A stretch of DNA of 64,000 nt, taken from contig WNNJ02001230.1 in the NCBI GenBank assembly GCA_012934845.2, forward strand, positions 1-64,000. Reading direction: 5' to 3'. The notes under the pieces are model-generated. The model had not been told where the DNA came from. It made no database searches and saw only the letters and a list, made by a program, of their open reading frames with translations. This stretch comes from Pomphorhynchus laevis (lineage: Eukaryota > Acanthocephala > Palaeacanthocephala > Echinorhynchida > Pomphorhynchidae). Numbering within the stretch: the stretch's first letter is position 1; each line of letters opens with the position of its first letter. Shown here piece by piece: positions 32,601 through 43,739 of this stretch. Made by a program: the position numbers and the translations under genes.

Positions 32601-34871
32601 TTTACATTAAGTATACATGGAGTCTGTGAATGATGTCAGAGGACGGAGTACAAAAGCCATATTTAAACCATTTTAATTTCTCGAAACCCGAAATGCTAAA
32701 TATGCAGAAGGTATCGTAAAGAAAACATTTTCATCCACTGAACATTTTCAAGTATAAGAACAAGTCGCATGCATTGAATTGAATATTGAATATTCAAAGT
32801 ATGATGACAAAAATTCAGAAAACCTTGTATGTTGATATTTACATTCAAATTGCAAAGTTGATGTCTCTTAGGTGGTGAAGAAAATCACAGAAAAAGAACA
32901 ATTAAACTTATTATTTTTATCCAAAAGTGATAACCCATTTAAAGGAACCGCGTTTTACTGTAATTTATACAATTAAAATTTAATTATAAAGTAAATATTA
33001 TTTAAAAACAAAATATAAAATATTATTATTAATGTATTAAAGAAATTATTATGTATCTCCTATTTAACTATAATTTATTTATTATATTTTTAATATTAAA
33101 AATATTTTCAAGTAATCATCTCCCGGAAAATTCGTAGGAAAATTTGAAAGCAAAGTAATCAAACGTCACTGAATGTCTAGTTAGAATTTGCGAGATGAAA
33201 GCCTAGTGTACAATTTTAGAAAACTATTTTTTCTTTGTTTATAAAGTAATTGAGTGATATTTTACTTTGATGCCGAATTGCTCTTCTTTCACAAGATAAA
33301 TCAACGCCCATGTGTTCACAAAAAATATGTTATGGTCAATAGTATTAATTCATATAAGAAATCAATAAGTGACAAATCATAAAACAAGTCAACAAACCTT
33401 TAGGCGCAGCACATCTGGCTCAATTAAATGCAAAGGTCGTCCGTTTACTCTTATAGAACCGTCATTAGATGGAGCTTCGATAACTGTAGCCACAGCTGTG
33501 GATGTTTTCTAAACGAAAAATGAAATTACATGTACATTTACTAAATTATAGAATAAAATGTCCGCTTATCTCTCAGCTTAATGTTGTTAAGATGCAAAAG
33601 TTAATTATATCAAAGGCTGAGTTAGTTATTATATATTGACAAAGCTTTCGACGTGTTACGGCTACGTCAAACTTTCGCCGTACGCCTTTGCGTTACGGCC
33701 AAAGCTTTGGCAATATATAATAACTAACTCAGCCTTTGATATAATTAACTTTTGCATATTATTTTATAAATTGCTTTAAATAATCTGAGCAAGTAAAATT
33801 TGCTTAAATTACATTACAAGATTAGCAAGTAAAATGTGGAATATTAATTGTAGATGTTTTGAAAAAATTATTGTACCAGGACAAATGGTTTTAACTTTAC
33901 CAGACAAGTTTTATCTGCTTAAACCAACAAGTATCCAATATTTCGAACTTTAATGATAAAGTTAAAAAATTTAAAACCGTTTAAAAGTTTCACCCATTTT
34001 CAATGATTCAATGATTTCTTCAACACTTCAATGCCGCAGAAGAAAGAGGAACGAAGTAATTAGTTTTATTCCAAAAATTACAATATTTTGAAATCCCCAG
34101 CTATTATTAAAAAAAACATTTATTATAAGCATTAACATTTGCATGAACATGATAGCAGGAGCTATCGAAATAAAACTAATTTCTTCGTTCCTGTAAATTT
34201 ATGAAACCATAAGAAATGAATGCATATTTTAAATAGGTTTATGAAATTTTTATCTAGTAATTTTTGATTTACATTTGAATAATAATTGTATAATGCCTTT
34301 TAATTGTATATTTGCCTTTTAAATACATCACAACGCAGCCGAAACGACTGATAGTAGCTCAGCTTACTGATTAGTGCTGCCGGCTACCATCAGCTCGCCT
34401 AGGAGTGATAAGGAATTCTGCTCTACTTGTAATCGAATTTAGGCTCTTGGCAAAATTCTTGATTATAAAACTATAGCTTGTAAGTTCCAAGAGTACAGTG
34501 TGAACCATTCTACTCTTAAATTATTAAAATGTGTCTTCGACGGATCATATGAGAAAACAAGCAACGACAGCAATATAAATGGGTTTATAAAAAATTCTAA
34601 TGAAATAGACTGCAAGGTGATGAAATCCAAAAATGTGAAACCAGTGGAGTCATTTAAAGAGTACTTTAAACAACAATATTCTGATATACATTAAGATATT
34701 GAAGTTATCCAAAAAGTCGCACCATTTTATAGGGATAAAAATAACAAATTTAGTTCAATAAGATTAATTGTTTAAAAAAAATGTTTACATTAGACGAATT
34801 TAAGCTTTACATATTAATCTTACCTTTTTACCAAATGTTTGAATGCGTTTCAAATTTTTTGTAGATACCAT
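29650..34871 (-). CDS. RpS16: 40S ribosomal protein S16 (uS9), five coding exons
   Basis: Exons on the minus strand: 34871-34824, 33508-33398, 32010-31914, 31865-31818, 29795-29650; they sum to 450 nt, 149 residues plus stop. Introns are 1315, 1387, 48 and 2022 nt, all GT-AG. The product starts [16 protein letters not shown], continues with [50 protein letters not shown] and ends with the invariant [18 protein letters not shown] and YQKSYR tail that enters the decoding centre. Human S16 is 146 residues. The N-terminal two-thirds is unusually divergent for an animal (the usual KRG.GLIKVNGRPL is [16 protein letters not shown]), while the C-terminus is standard. Intact frames and splice sites argue for a functional gene. 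The sequence before the ATG (GTTATTTTCAG) looks like an acceptor, so a 5' UTR intron is probable. Confidence 0.93.
30678..30703. repeat. Short hairpin motif in RpS16 intron 4
   Basis: ATTTCGATAGCTCCTGCTAT followed by CATCAT contains GATAGC-TCCT-GCTATC. The same motif occurs at 31166-31193 and, reversed, at 34148-34171, marking a small repeat family inside this gene. Confidence 0.65.
31028..31382. repeat. Large fold-back repeat, 147-bp arms, in RpS16 intron 4
   Basis: 31028-31174 and 31236-31382 are reverse complements over 147 bp each with very few mismatches, around a 61-bp spacer. Inside each arm is the phrase AGGAACGAAGAAGA or its decayed mirror, also seen at the ends of the element at 34045-34194, so a small inverted-repeat element appears to have been copied together with flanking intron DNA. 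The transcript would form a very stable hairpin. Confidence 0.9.
32011..33397. other. RpS16 intron 2
   Basis: AT-rich intron, no repeat or gene recognised in it. Confidence 0.6.
33592..33757. repeat. Fold-back element with 47-bp perfect arms in RpS16 intron 1
   Basis: 33592-33638 is the exact reverse complement of the right arm ending at 33757, and after one mismatch the palindrome AAAGCTTT extends each arm. The about 50-bp GC-richer centre repeats TTACGGC and TACG motifs. It resembles a small MITE or fold-back element. The near-perfect arms suggest it is young. Confidence 0.9.
34045..34194. repeat. MITE-like element in RpS16 intron 1
   Basis: AGGAACGAAGTAATTAG near the left end mirrors CTAATTTCTTCGTTCCT at the right end, giving terminal inverted repeats of about 24 bp in a 150-bp element. 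Internally it contains the GATAGC hairpin motif shared with 30678 and 31166. Target duplication is not clear. Confidence 0.7.
34420..34694 (+). pseudogene. Possible transposase/HTH relic in RpS16 intron 1
   Basis: A plus-strand frame reads [20 protein letters not shown] then [14 protein letters not shown], faintly like the helix-turn-helix of pogo/CENP-B transposases, and continues open to 34694. No other transposase domain follows. The resemblance is by eye only. Confidence 0.2.
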
Positions 34872-34945
34872 CTCTAGTGATCTGAAAATAACGAAGATAC
34901 CGTTTAAGTTAATATTATATAACGTATATATTTAATATATATATT

Positions 34946-35862
34946 TAACGTGACAAATGCGTGCTAGCTGCACGAGTACAAGTCCACTAACAAAAAATAA
35001 AAAATGTCAAGCAGATAATTTTTTTGAAATGGGATTGGATTTGGCGTTTAAACACAGCATTCAGGTTGATTGGCATACATGAACGAGCAGATGATTCCAC
35101 GAGAGAGTATCCACAAGGAATGATCAGAAACCAAAAGAGGTAGAGTAGTTTGGGACATTTAAAAGAAGGGAATTACGGAAACGCAAGGATCATTAAACAG
35201 GACCAGTATTATCAATTAAAAGAAGGTTGATAACGGAAGGGGAATGAAAAATTATGAGGCGGAGAACAGTAGGAAGACGAATTTGAAAGCAAACAATAAA
35301 TGGTAGATAAATCGAAAGAAAGGAGATAATGAGATGTATGATCCAAACGACGAAGTCGGAAAGGTAGAACCGCTGTGATGACGATGTGTTGTAGTGGAAG
35401 AAGAGTAGATGTAGGTGATTTGGAAAATAGACTAAGACAATAATCAAGTCTTGAGAAAAAGAGAGAAGATATGAGAGTCATACAAGAAGTGAAATCGATC
35501 AATCTACGAACTTGACGGAGGTTGCGGAGTATCAAGGTAGATGAGCGTACTTTATCTCTAACGAAAGATTTAAGTGGAAGTCGGTTATCAGATAGAAGAC
35601 AAGGAAAACGGCATTATCAACGATAGAAAGAATTGTAGAAATTACTGATACGAAGTGATGATCTAAGCCGGGACAACAAGGTAGGATTCAAGTAATTTTG
35701 GATTTATCAGGATTTAGTGAAATACGAATGGAAGAAATATGTTTGGAAATTGAGACCAGCGTTTCTAAAGTAAGTAAATCTAGAGTAGTTAAAGAGAGGT
35801 TATAATCATGACGATGGTCATGGAGAGGAATTGAGTAATCAAAGATGTCAAAAGCAAATGTT
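34946..35862 (-). mobile_element. LINE fragment with LINE-A-type 3' end and LINE-G-type ORF2
   Basis: Minus strand. The 3' end (34946-35000) has the ATGCGTGCTAGCTGCACGAG hairpin and tail similar to LINE-A, while 35140-35862 matches LINE-G ORF2 (LRQVRRLIDFTSCMTLISS, RLDYCLSLFS). Near 35750 a deletion of about 250 bp, relative to LINE-G, removes the catalytic RT core. It is either a third family intermediate between A and G or a recombinant. Confidence 0.75.
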
Positions 35863-36129
35863 ACACTTTTGCTAAAAGATTAAAAAAATTTATTTCGAAT
35901 TTTAGATTGCTGTCGCCATACCTAGAAAACATAAATTTATATACAAAAAAATAATATTTTAATTTAACTATTAAATAACCGCGGCTCTAAATTCGTAAGA
36001 AAAAAATTTTGATTTAAATTAGAAAATTTAGTTTTTGCAAGTGAAACTGTCAAGAAATTGACCAAGTAAACATAACCAAATTAATTGTTAGTAACTTAGT
36101 TCTATCTAAGTAATCTAAGTTATATTTTA

Positions 36130-36790
36130 GTGTATCTCTCTTTATCAAATCTGTATTCTTCTTTCCAATCAGCTTTCTGCTCTAATCACTCGACAGAAAT
36201 CGCATGCATAAAAGTGTACAACGACTTACTCATTTCTCGAGACAAGGCTATATAGTGTTCTCATCTCCCTCGACCTCTCCTCCGCATTTGACATTGTCGA
36301 CCACTCCGTCCTCCTTTCTCGCCTTCGTTATGATTACGGCTTTTCTTCCTCCTCCGTAGCATGGTTCGCCTCATATATATCCGACCGTTCCTTTCGCGTC
36401 TGTTCTAATTCATCATCCTCCCCTCCCATCCCTATTTTTTGCGGGGTCCCACAAGGTTCAGTCCTAGGTCCCCTGCTTTTCTCTCTACTGCTTGGTGATC
36501 TCTCTCCGTTTATCAAACCTTACTCCTTTAACGTCATGCAATACGCCGATGACATTCTAATCTATGCTCATGCACCCGCACATCGCATACACGATATCGG
36601 CATTTCTGCCTCCAACTGTCTTTCTTCTATCTACAAACGTCTCTCCAATCTCCATCTCGTTCTAAACGCCGAACAGTCCAAAATAATGTGGATCCTCCCC
36701 CGTAAACCAAACATATCTCCTCCCAACTCGATGTCCGCCGCACTCCATCCTTTATTACATTCAAATGCGGCCTCCATACACACCTCCTCA
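36130..36790 (+). mobile_element. LINE-A fragment, RT core
   Basis: Starts at SNLYSSFQSAFCSNHSTEIA and includes [30 protein letters not shown] and MQYADDILIYAHA, then jumps from the KPNISPP block to the extreme 3' part (MSAALHPLLHSN) at about 36722, a deletion of several hundred bp. Flanks are AT-rich. Confidence 0.85.
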
Positions 36791-36799
36791 AACAGAATA

Positions 36800-37189
36800 G
36801 TTTACTAGGATGAAGAGAATAGTTTACTTTATCTAGTTCTGAGATAATTTATTCTTAATTTTATACTATTAGGCTAAATTATTAGATCGTTAAATTACTG
36901 ATTTAATGAATAAAGAAATTGAAGTTACATGAACGGATTTTTATAATAGTGAAGGTCACACGCCCAATGCTTAGAGCGAGTGACCCTCGTGACATTGTAT
37001 AGTATTCACGCATACTATTATACTATCACGTTATAAATATAAGTATATATCGAAATTGGGAAGTTTATTTCTGAATTTTCGTATTCTAAACCAGAAAACG
37101 ATATGCCAACAAGAAAACTGGCTTTATTATTTAACAAAACAATTTAATATGATTAAAACACAAGGGTTTAGCTGCAGGGACTGTTTTGC
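36800..37189. other. Non-coding spacer
   Basis: Nothing recognised beyond AT-rich DNA and a short inverted TATAGTATTCACGCATACTA near 36997. Confidence 0.4.
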
Positions 37190-37980
37190 CTGCTCATCGA
37201 TAACTGAACTACAGGAAAATGTAAAATGATACGAGAAGTAAAATAAAATCGCCCAGATTTTTGGGTATGTAGTACGAACATTGCATTGATAAGGAAGAGC
37301 AATCCAATTGCGAACTAATTTTTTAATTTATTTGATCGTATTTGTGCATACCAACGCTTCAGGTAACATGTTCTACAATTAAAGGACTCGATGCGGCAGT
37401 TTGTGTACACTCTGGCATTTCCCATGACCTTAGTCTATAAAATAACAACTATGACAACGTCGACAACTGCGTCTATTAAGAATTACAGGTTCATTAGGAA
37501 ATCCGTCATAGCAGTTGACAATTTTATACGTCGCAATCAAGTCTAGATTTAGTTTAGTAGGTCGGGTAAAACACATATCTAACTCCACGAGATGCTCTGC
37601 ATATATCATATGTGAGCTAGTGTGACACATAACTTAAATTCGGGACTAAGGATGTAACTACAGTAAAATGTACATTTCAAAAAAGTAAAGTAAAATCTGT
37701 AAGATTCTTGGATATGTAGTTCGAAAGCTGCATTGATCAGAAGTTCTAAGACAAACTATAACCATGTTAAAACTGTCTATTAAGAATTACACGTTAATTA
37801 GGGAATTCGTCATAACACTTTCAATCTTATACATCGCAATAAAATCTAGATATAGTAAGCGAGGGCGGGTAAACACATACCTAACTTTACGAAACGTTCT
37901 GCGTACGACATGCGAGCTAGTGAGGTACATAACTTAGATCCACGTCTAAGGATATTATCGTAAGACTTCATTTCACTAAG
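37190..37980 (-). mobile_element. Two tandem fragments of a LINE C-terminus
   Basis: 37190-37660 and 37661-37970 are related in the same orientation. The first encodes LNLDLIATYKIVNCYDGFPN, the DL...YKI.NG..D block found near the end of CR1/Jockey ORF2. The second repeats it in decayed form. Each is followed by a CTACAGTAAAATGTA-type tail. The direct repetition suggests tandem insertion or segmental duplication. Confidence 0.55.
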
Positions 37981-38034
37981 GGTACACGGTAAACCGGCCT
38001 GAAAGGCATATACTATATAAAAAATGATTTATTT

Positions 38035-38345
38035 TAACGTGGCAAATGCGTCCCAGCGCACGCTTAGATGACAACAGCAAAACAAAAATGTAAATCATGT
38101 GTTCAGAAGGTGTGGACGGAAGAGGTATTTGATTGTGATAAAGGAGAGAGCGCGGCGGACGTCGAGAGGAAGTTGATTCCAGGCGAGTGAGGCAGCGACG
38201 AGGAAGGATCGGAGACCATAGTTGTCGGGGTAATTGGGAACTTGGAGTAAGAGGGTATAACGGGAGCGCAGTGATAGAGAGCTGGGGCGAGTGTCGTCTA
38301 AGAAAGGAAGATTGATGAACGATGGGGATCCGACAGCGATGATGC
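38035..38345 (-). mobile_element. LINE-A 3' end fragment
   Basis: Matches the last 300 bp of LINE-A (18740-19045), including the hairpin GCGTGCGCTGGGACGC and AAAATAAAT tail at 38035-38070. It is 5'-truncated, as is typical of LINE insertions. Confidence 0.85.
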
Positions 38346-38359
38346 CAATATTGCAATCG

Positions 38360-38650
38360 ATGTCTTAGCTCTCACTTCGTTCTCCTAGGAGACTTCAACC
38401 TTCCCCGATCAAATTGGCAGCAGTCAATATTTGGTGACGGTAGCGCAGTGGAAAGGGAAATCTCAGCATTTCTTGCTGATGAGATCTTGCTGGTACAGCA
38501 TGTGCAGGAGCCAACATGTATTTCTTCTACAGCTGATACTGTACTTGACTAGGTTTTTTCCAAGCAACTTGAAGACATCGCTCGAGTTGATTACCTCCCG
38601 TCGATAGGTAGTTCTGACCACTGTGTGCTATTATTGCAGGTCGAACCAAG
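38360..38650 (+). mobile_element. LINE endonuclease fragment, separate family
   Basis: Reads FVLLGDFNLPRSNWQQSIFG, then QHVQEPTCISSTADTVLD and YLPSIGSSDHCVLLLQ, the GDFN, T....LD and SDH blocks of an APE endonuclease. One in-frame stop (TAG near 38550) is present. It differs from LINE-A, G and I. Confidence 0.65.
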
Positions 38651-38921
38651 CTTTTAATTCCGCGCTTCCGACACCAATTGTAAAGCAGGTTTGGTCAAAA
38701 GTACGAGGTGAGCAAATTTTATCTTTTTGCCAACGTCATCTACTTCAATTAACACATTCTAAGGAAGTTTCATTGGAAATGATTATGGATTTCTTTCTAG
38801 AGGTATTATTATTTATTATTATTTATCTATATGGTCATAGCCATAAAGCTGTTTTGACCGCTCACATAAAAAAAACAAAAAAATACAAGAAAAAATCGAA
38901 AGAAATCGTTCAGTATATATA

Positions 38922-41900
38922 TCAGAACCATGGGTACTGCAGCAACCACCATTCGTTCTCATTTCGAATCCAGTTCTTTATATTGGATTTAAATTCATTG
39001 ATTGTATGCACCGCAACGACATCAACTGGAAGACGATTCCGAATATTCACCGCTCGATGAGACAGTCGGAAATGACGAGGGTATTTTCCGTGCTCATGTA
39101 CTACTAGTACTTTCGAGTGCCCTCTACGTCCATCCCGTTCATTGAGTTCAACTCTATTTGCTGGAAAATTTTCATCTTTATTAACTAGTCGATACATAGC
39201 TAGAAGGTCGAAAAGAAGGAACCTTTCACGCACTGTCGGCATATTCAAACTTTTTATTCGTGCCTCATAGGGAAGATATCGTACCTGAGGACATAATTTC
39301 GTAAACCGTCGAAGTATGCGCTCTAATTGATCAAGTTCTGTACGCGTACACGGAAACACTACTGGCGACACATATTCTAATATCGGTCTTATAAGAGCAT
39401 TATATAAACGCACAACACAAACGGGAGATAAATCTTTAAAGCAATTTTTGACAATATAGGTCATTCTTCTTGCTGCGTTACAAATCCTATCAGTGTTAGC
39501 ATGTGTTTTCAGATTGTTTTGAACAATTATACCAAGATACAGAATGGACTGCGTGGTTTGGACATGTAAAAGAAGGGAATTACAGGAACGCAAAGAACAG
39601 TAAACAGGACGAGAATTATCAAGAAAAGGAAGGTTGAGAAATGAAGGGGTATGAAAAGTTACAAGGCGGAAAGCAACGATAAGAAGACGAATTTGAACAC
39701 GACAATAAATTGTAGGCAAATCGAGAGAAGCAAGATGGTAGGATGTATGATCAAAACGACGAAGACGGAGGAGAATTCGGACAGCTGCGTTGACGATGCG
39801 TTGTAGGGGAAGAAGAGTGGATTTAGGTGAGTTGGAAAATAGACTAAGACAATAATCGAGTCTAGAAAAAAGGAGAGATGATATGAGAGTCATACAAGAA
39901 GGGAAATCGATCAATCTACGAACTTGACGGAGGTTGCGGAGTATCAAGGTAGATGAGCGTACTTTATCTCTAACGAAAGGTTTAAGTGAAAGTCGGTTGT
40001 CAAAATGGAAGCCTAGGAAAACGAGATTATCAACGATAGGAAGAATTGTAGAATTTAATGATACGGAGGGAGGTTCGAAGCCGAGGCGTCGAGGTAGGAT
40101 CCACATAATTTTGGATTTATCAGGATTCAGAGAAAGGCGAAGGGAAGAAAGATGATTGGAAATTGAGACAAGACAGTCCGAAGCGGAAACACTAAGATCG
40201 TGAATACGATAAACAGGTGCATGAGCATAGATGAGAATGTCATCAGCATATTGCATAACATGGAAGTTAAATTTATGAGAAATCGAAGACAAATCACCAA
40301 GAAGAAGAGAGAAAAGTATAGGGCCTAATACGGAGCCTTGTGGAACACCGGACGGAATGGACGAAGGATGGGAGAGAGAAGAGTTAGAATATACGCGAAA
40401 TGTACGGTTTGATAGATATGAAGAAAACCATGATACAGTGGGTAAAGAGAAGCCATAATTCATGACGAAGGCGATATAGAATCAATCGAGTGATCGACGA
40501 ATGTCAAAAGCAGACGATAGATCAAGAGAAACTATGACACTACATAATTTATGATCGCGCGATATGAGTAAGTCGTTATAAACTTTAAGACATGCAATTT
40601 CGGTAGAGTAATTAGAGCGAAAAGCGGCTTGGAAGGGAGGAAATAAGTTAGAGGAATAGAGATATGTATTAACTTGCTTAAGAACGAGACGCTCAAGGAG
40701 TTTAGAGAGGGTTGGGAGAAGTGAGATTGGACGGTACGAAGATGGTAGTGAGGAGTCGAGAGATTGCTTTTTGATGAGAGGACGAACAGTGGCGCATTTC
40801 CAGATGGAAGGAAATGTACGGCTACGGATGGACGAGTTGAACAATGTGGTTAGGAAGGGTAAGATAAAGAAGCAGATATTTTTAAGCAAGTGAGTGGGAA
40901 TTGGGTCAGAAGGAGAGGTTTTATTAGGTAATGACAGCAGAACCGAAGAAACTTCATCAGACGAAACGGGAAGAAGGTGGAATAGTTCTGGGAGGGAAGT
41001 ATTTAAAGATAAGAGTGGGTACAAGGGGGCTATGGGTAGTAGGGAAAGTAAATTAGATAGCTTAGTTTGTAGATAAGAAGAAAATTCATCAGGATTTATA
41101 TTACAAGGGGTAGATGATCGTGAAAGAATTGAGTTTAAGATTTTCCAATGAGATTTCGAGTTGGAAGATGACTCGAGTTGATTTCGCCAAAAGAGAGTAC
41201 GTTTAGTACGTATAAGAATGAGATGTGAACGGCGTTGAGAAAAGTAGGAATCACGAAGATTTGGAGGGAGTGAGTTGGGTGAACGTTTAAGAAAGCGTTT
41301 ATACATACGAAAAGAGTGACGGAGTCGACGCTTAGAAAGACTACAGTCAGAATCGAACCAGGGAGCATGGCGCAAGCGCTGGGAACGTCGAAGTCGACTA
41401 GGTAGAAGGTTATTGAGGATCGACGTAAGTTCAGAATCAAACAGAATGCAGAGATCATCGGGAGAGAGATAGTTAAGAGGAAGTGAAAAGAGTGAAGAAT
41501 TGAGTAAGGCTGTGCAGAGAATAGGGATATCGAGAAGCTTCCAGGGTCGACTTGGTGTAGATAATGGTAAAGGCGGAGAAGGAGGATGGGGACGAGTAAG
41601 AGTAAGAGTGACAAGGAAATGATCGGACAAACCAGGATCAGTAATTGACAAGGAGGTATAGTCATTGAAGCAGTTAGGAACAGCAATGATGTCGAGAGCA
41701 CCGCCGAGAATATGAGTTGGGCTTGTTGAAAGTAATTTATAGTTAAAATCAGAAAAAAGATTAGTTAAAGTGATAGAGTCAGAGTCAGACGGGCGATCAA
41801 GACGAATGTTAAAGTCACCGAGAACAAAAGAAGGAGTATAAGACAATGAACAGTGAGACATTAGATCTGCAAGGTCGTTAAAGAAGATACGTGATGGGGC

Positions 41901-42323
41901 AACTGAACCTGGACGGTATACAATCACAAGTTCCAGAGGGAAAGGCGTTGATAATCTGCATATGAGTAATTCGAACGAGGTGTAACGGATGTTAACGTTG
42001 ATTTTACGTAAAGACATTGGGTGACGAGCAATGGCAACAATACCGCCATGGTTAGACGCAGTAGATGTATGAGATGTAATTTGACGAGCTGATTCAACTA
42101 GAGAACAACCAGAGCGACATAGACGACGAATAGCAAGATCGTTGGAGTCAGTGTGCCAGGATTCGGTAATGCAGAGAATATCGATAGATAATTGATCGAA
42201 GATATCGAGAAGCATATCAGCTTTATGAAGAATGGAGCGAGTATTGAATAGACTAAGACGAAAAGTATGCTTAGGAGCGAGATCGACTAGCGAAGAAGAC
42301 AAGGGGGAGAGATGGGACGCCAT
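38922..42323 (-). pseudogene. LINE-G ORF2: APE endonuclease plus reverse transcriptase
   Basis: Frame 42323-40482 (613 residues) starts MASHLSP. Endonuclease residues are intact: TESW with E54, VIVYRPG at 133-139, LGDFN at 168-172, SDH at 233-235. RT begins with FPSIWKCATVRPLIKKQ, SYRPISLLPTLSKLLERL, and FRSNYSTEIACLKVYNDLLI. After SLDLSSAFDI the frame is lost by small indels at about 40463-40500. Frame 40463-38922 (513 residues) continues with [33 protein letters not shown] (catalytic Asp pair at about 40239-40250) and the thumb/C-terminal region to a stop. One small damaged stretch separates this from an intact ORF2. Confidence 0.88.
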
Positions 42324-43636
42324 CGAATTTTTGGCCTTGTGTGAAGAACGTGAAAATTTCCGTTGATTTTACGTATAGATAAGGATGACTCGCCGTTTGT
42401 TTCACGTCGATGTTTTTCAATGCGAGCTAAATTGAGCTGGGCAATATCAGAAGGGGAGCGGTCAGGAAAGATACGGCAAGTAGATGAAGTGGTAAGAAGT
42501 TTAAAACGTTGGGAGAGTACCGAAGAGGCATGTGAACTATGTCGGAAAACAATTTTTAAGAGTGGAGAACTGAGATGATTGGATTTAGTGGATTTGTTTA
42601 AACGAATAAAGGATACAGGAGCGATATTATTGAAGAGTGATGGGTTATCATCAGGAAGAATGGTTGCTAGGATATACCTGAAAGCAGATACATCATCATC
42701 GAGGCGAGATTGTGGAGAAGCAGATTCGGAAAGCTTTAAGTTTGATATGATTATACAGCGATCGCGCGAAGGAAAACGATTTCGTGAAAGTGGTGGACGG
42801 ACAGAGCTGGTAGGAGTCGAGGTAGATGAGCAGATAGAAGTGGAAATGACAGGGGTGCTTGATAAAGAATTAATATTGGTTGGAGTAAGTGTGACAGGAG
42901 CGGGGTGTTGAATCGGTTGATCAGAGATGTGACTGGATATGATTTTAAATGAAGGATGTAAATTATTTGGAAGTGTTACGTGGGAAGTAGAGTAAGGAAA
43001 ATTAAAATAGGTTGGGGCATGAGTGACAGGAATGGAGTGTTGAATCAGTTGATCGGAAATGTTACTGGAAATGATTTTGATGGAAGGGTGTAAATTATTG
43101 AGAGGTGAAACAGGGGACGTCGAGTAAGGAGTACGTGAGGAGAATAAAGAAGTTTGAGATTTATTTAGATTGGAGGAGGAATAGGAAAGAGGAGGTACGA
43201 GATGAAAAGCTTTACCGTTAGCATTGTTAGAATGAGAAAGATTAATGGAAGTTTAGTACGTAGTTGAACGAGGAGTGTCTGAGAGAGTAGGTATAATAAT
43301 GGGATTATATGATGCGAAGTCAGGTGTTGATGCGAGGGAAACATCTAAAACAGCATTGGTTTGAGTGGTCGTGTGTGATACAGGAGTAGATGAGCAGGAT
43401 AACTGTAGTAGTCGTACTGATGTACAAAAACCGCAAGTGAAATGTTTACGTTTATACACCGAGTGGTCGGATATTTTAACACGAACAAGTGTCCATACAT
43501 CGCAATCTTTGGAATCGCATCCAACTTCAAAGCTGGTATAACCATCATTGCATTCTGATGTGGAATATTCTTGATCAGGAACAGGGATCTGAGATCGCGC
43601 TTTTTTAAGCATGACCTTTTTCGATAGATTGAGCAC
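42287..43636 (-). pseudogene. LINE-G ORF1, nucleic-acid-binding protein
   Basis: Starts MLNLSKKVMLKKARS (a second Met starts the basic KKARS stretch). The zinc module reads EVGCDSKDCDVWTLV...FTCGFC. A long Pro/Ser/Thr-rich linker follows. The first frame stops at 43253; the next frame, open with no ATG, resumes and runs to 42287 with RDRCIIISNLKLSESA, RLNKSTKSN, LKIVFRHSS and IEKHRRETNGESSLSIRKIN, the RRM-like and C-terminal regions seen in CR1-type ORF1. The final codons overlap the ORF2 start by 37 nt. Apart from the shift near 43250 it looks whole. Confidence 0.7.
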
Positions 43637-43739
43637 AATCTGCGAGCGTAGCGAGCGGAACTGACAGGAATAATTGTAAGAACTTTAATAACCAATACTT
43701 TTTCTTTAATAACCAATACTTTTTGTTGTGGAAACAACA

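Larger units (their letters stand above)
38804..43680 (-). mobile_element. LINE-G, near full-length CR1/L2-like retrotransposon
   Basis: About 4.9 kb on the minus strand. The 5' end is near 43680 (starts within ATTATTCCTGTCAGTTCC), ORF1 43636-42287, ORF2 42323-38922 overlapping ORF1 by 37 nt, and a 3' UTR with a TATGG-CTATGA-CCATA hairpin (38829-38844) ending in an ATT/AAT repeat tail (38804-38824). Relatives are the decayed copies at 46250-48225, 48470-48716 and 35140-35862. Few lesions were found, so this is a young copy. Confidence 0.9.

Noticed and set aside
29650-34871. RpS16 as a processed or dead pseudogene
   Set aside because: All four introns are present with GT-AG ends, the reading frame is continuous over 149 codons, and a polyadenylation signal follows.
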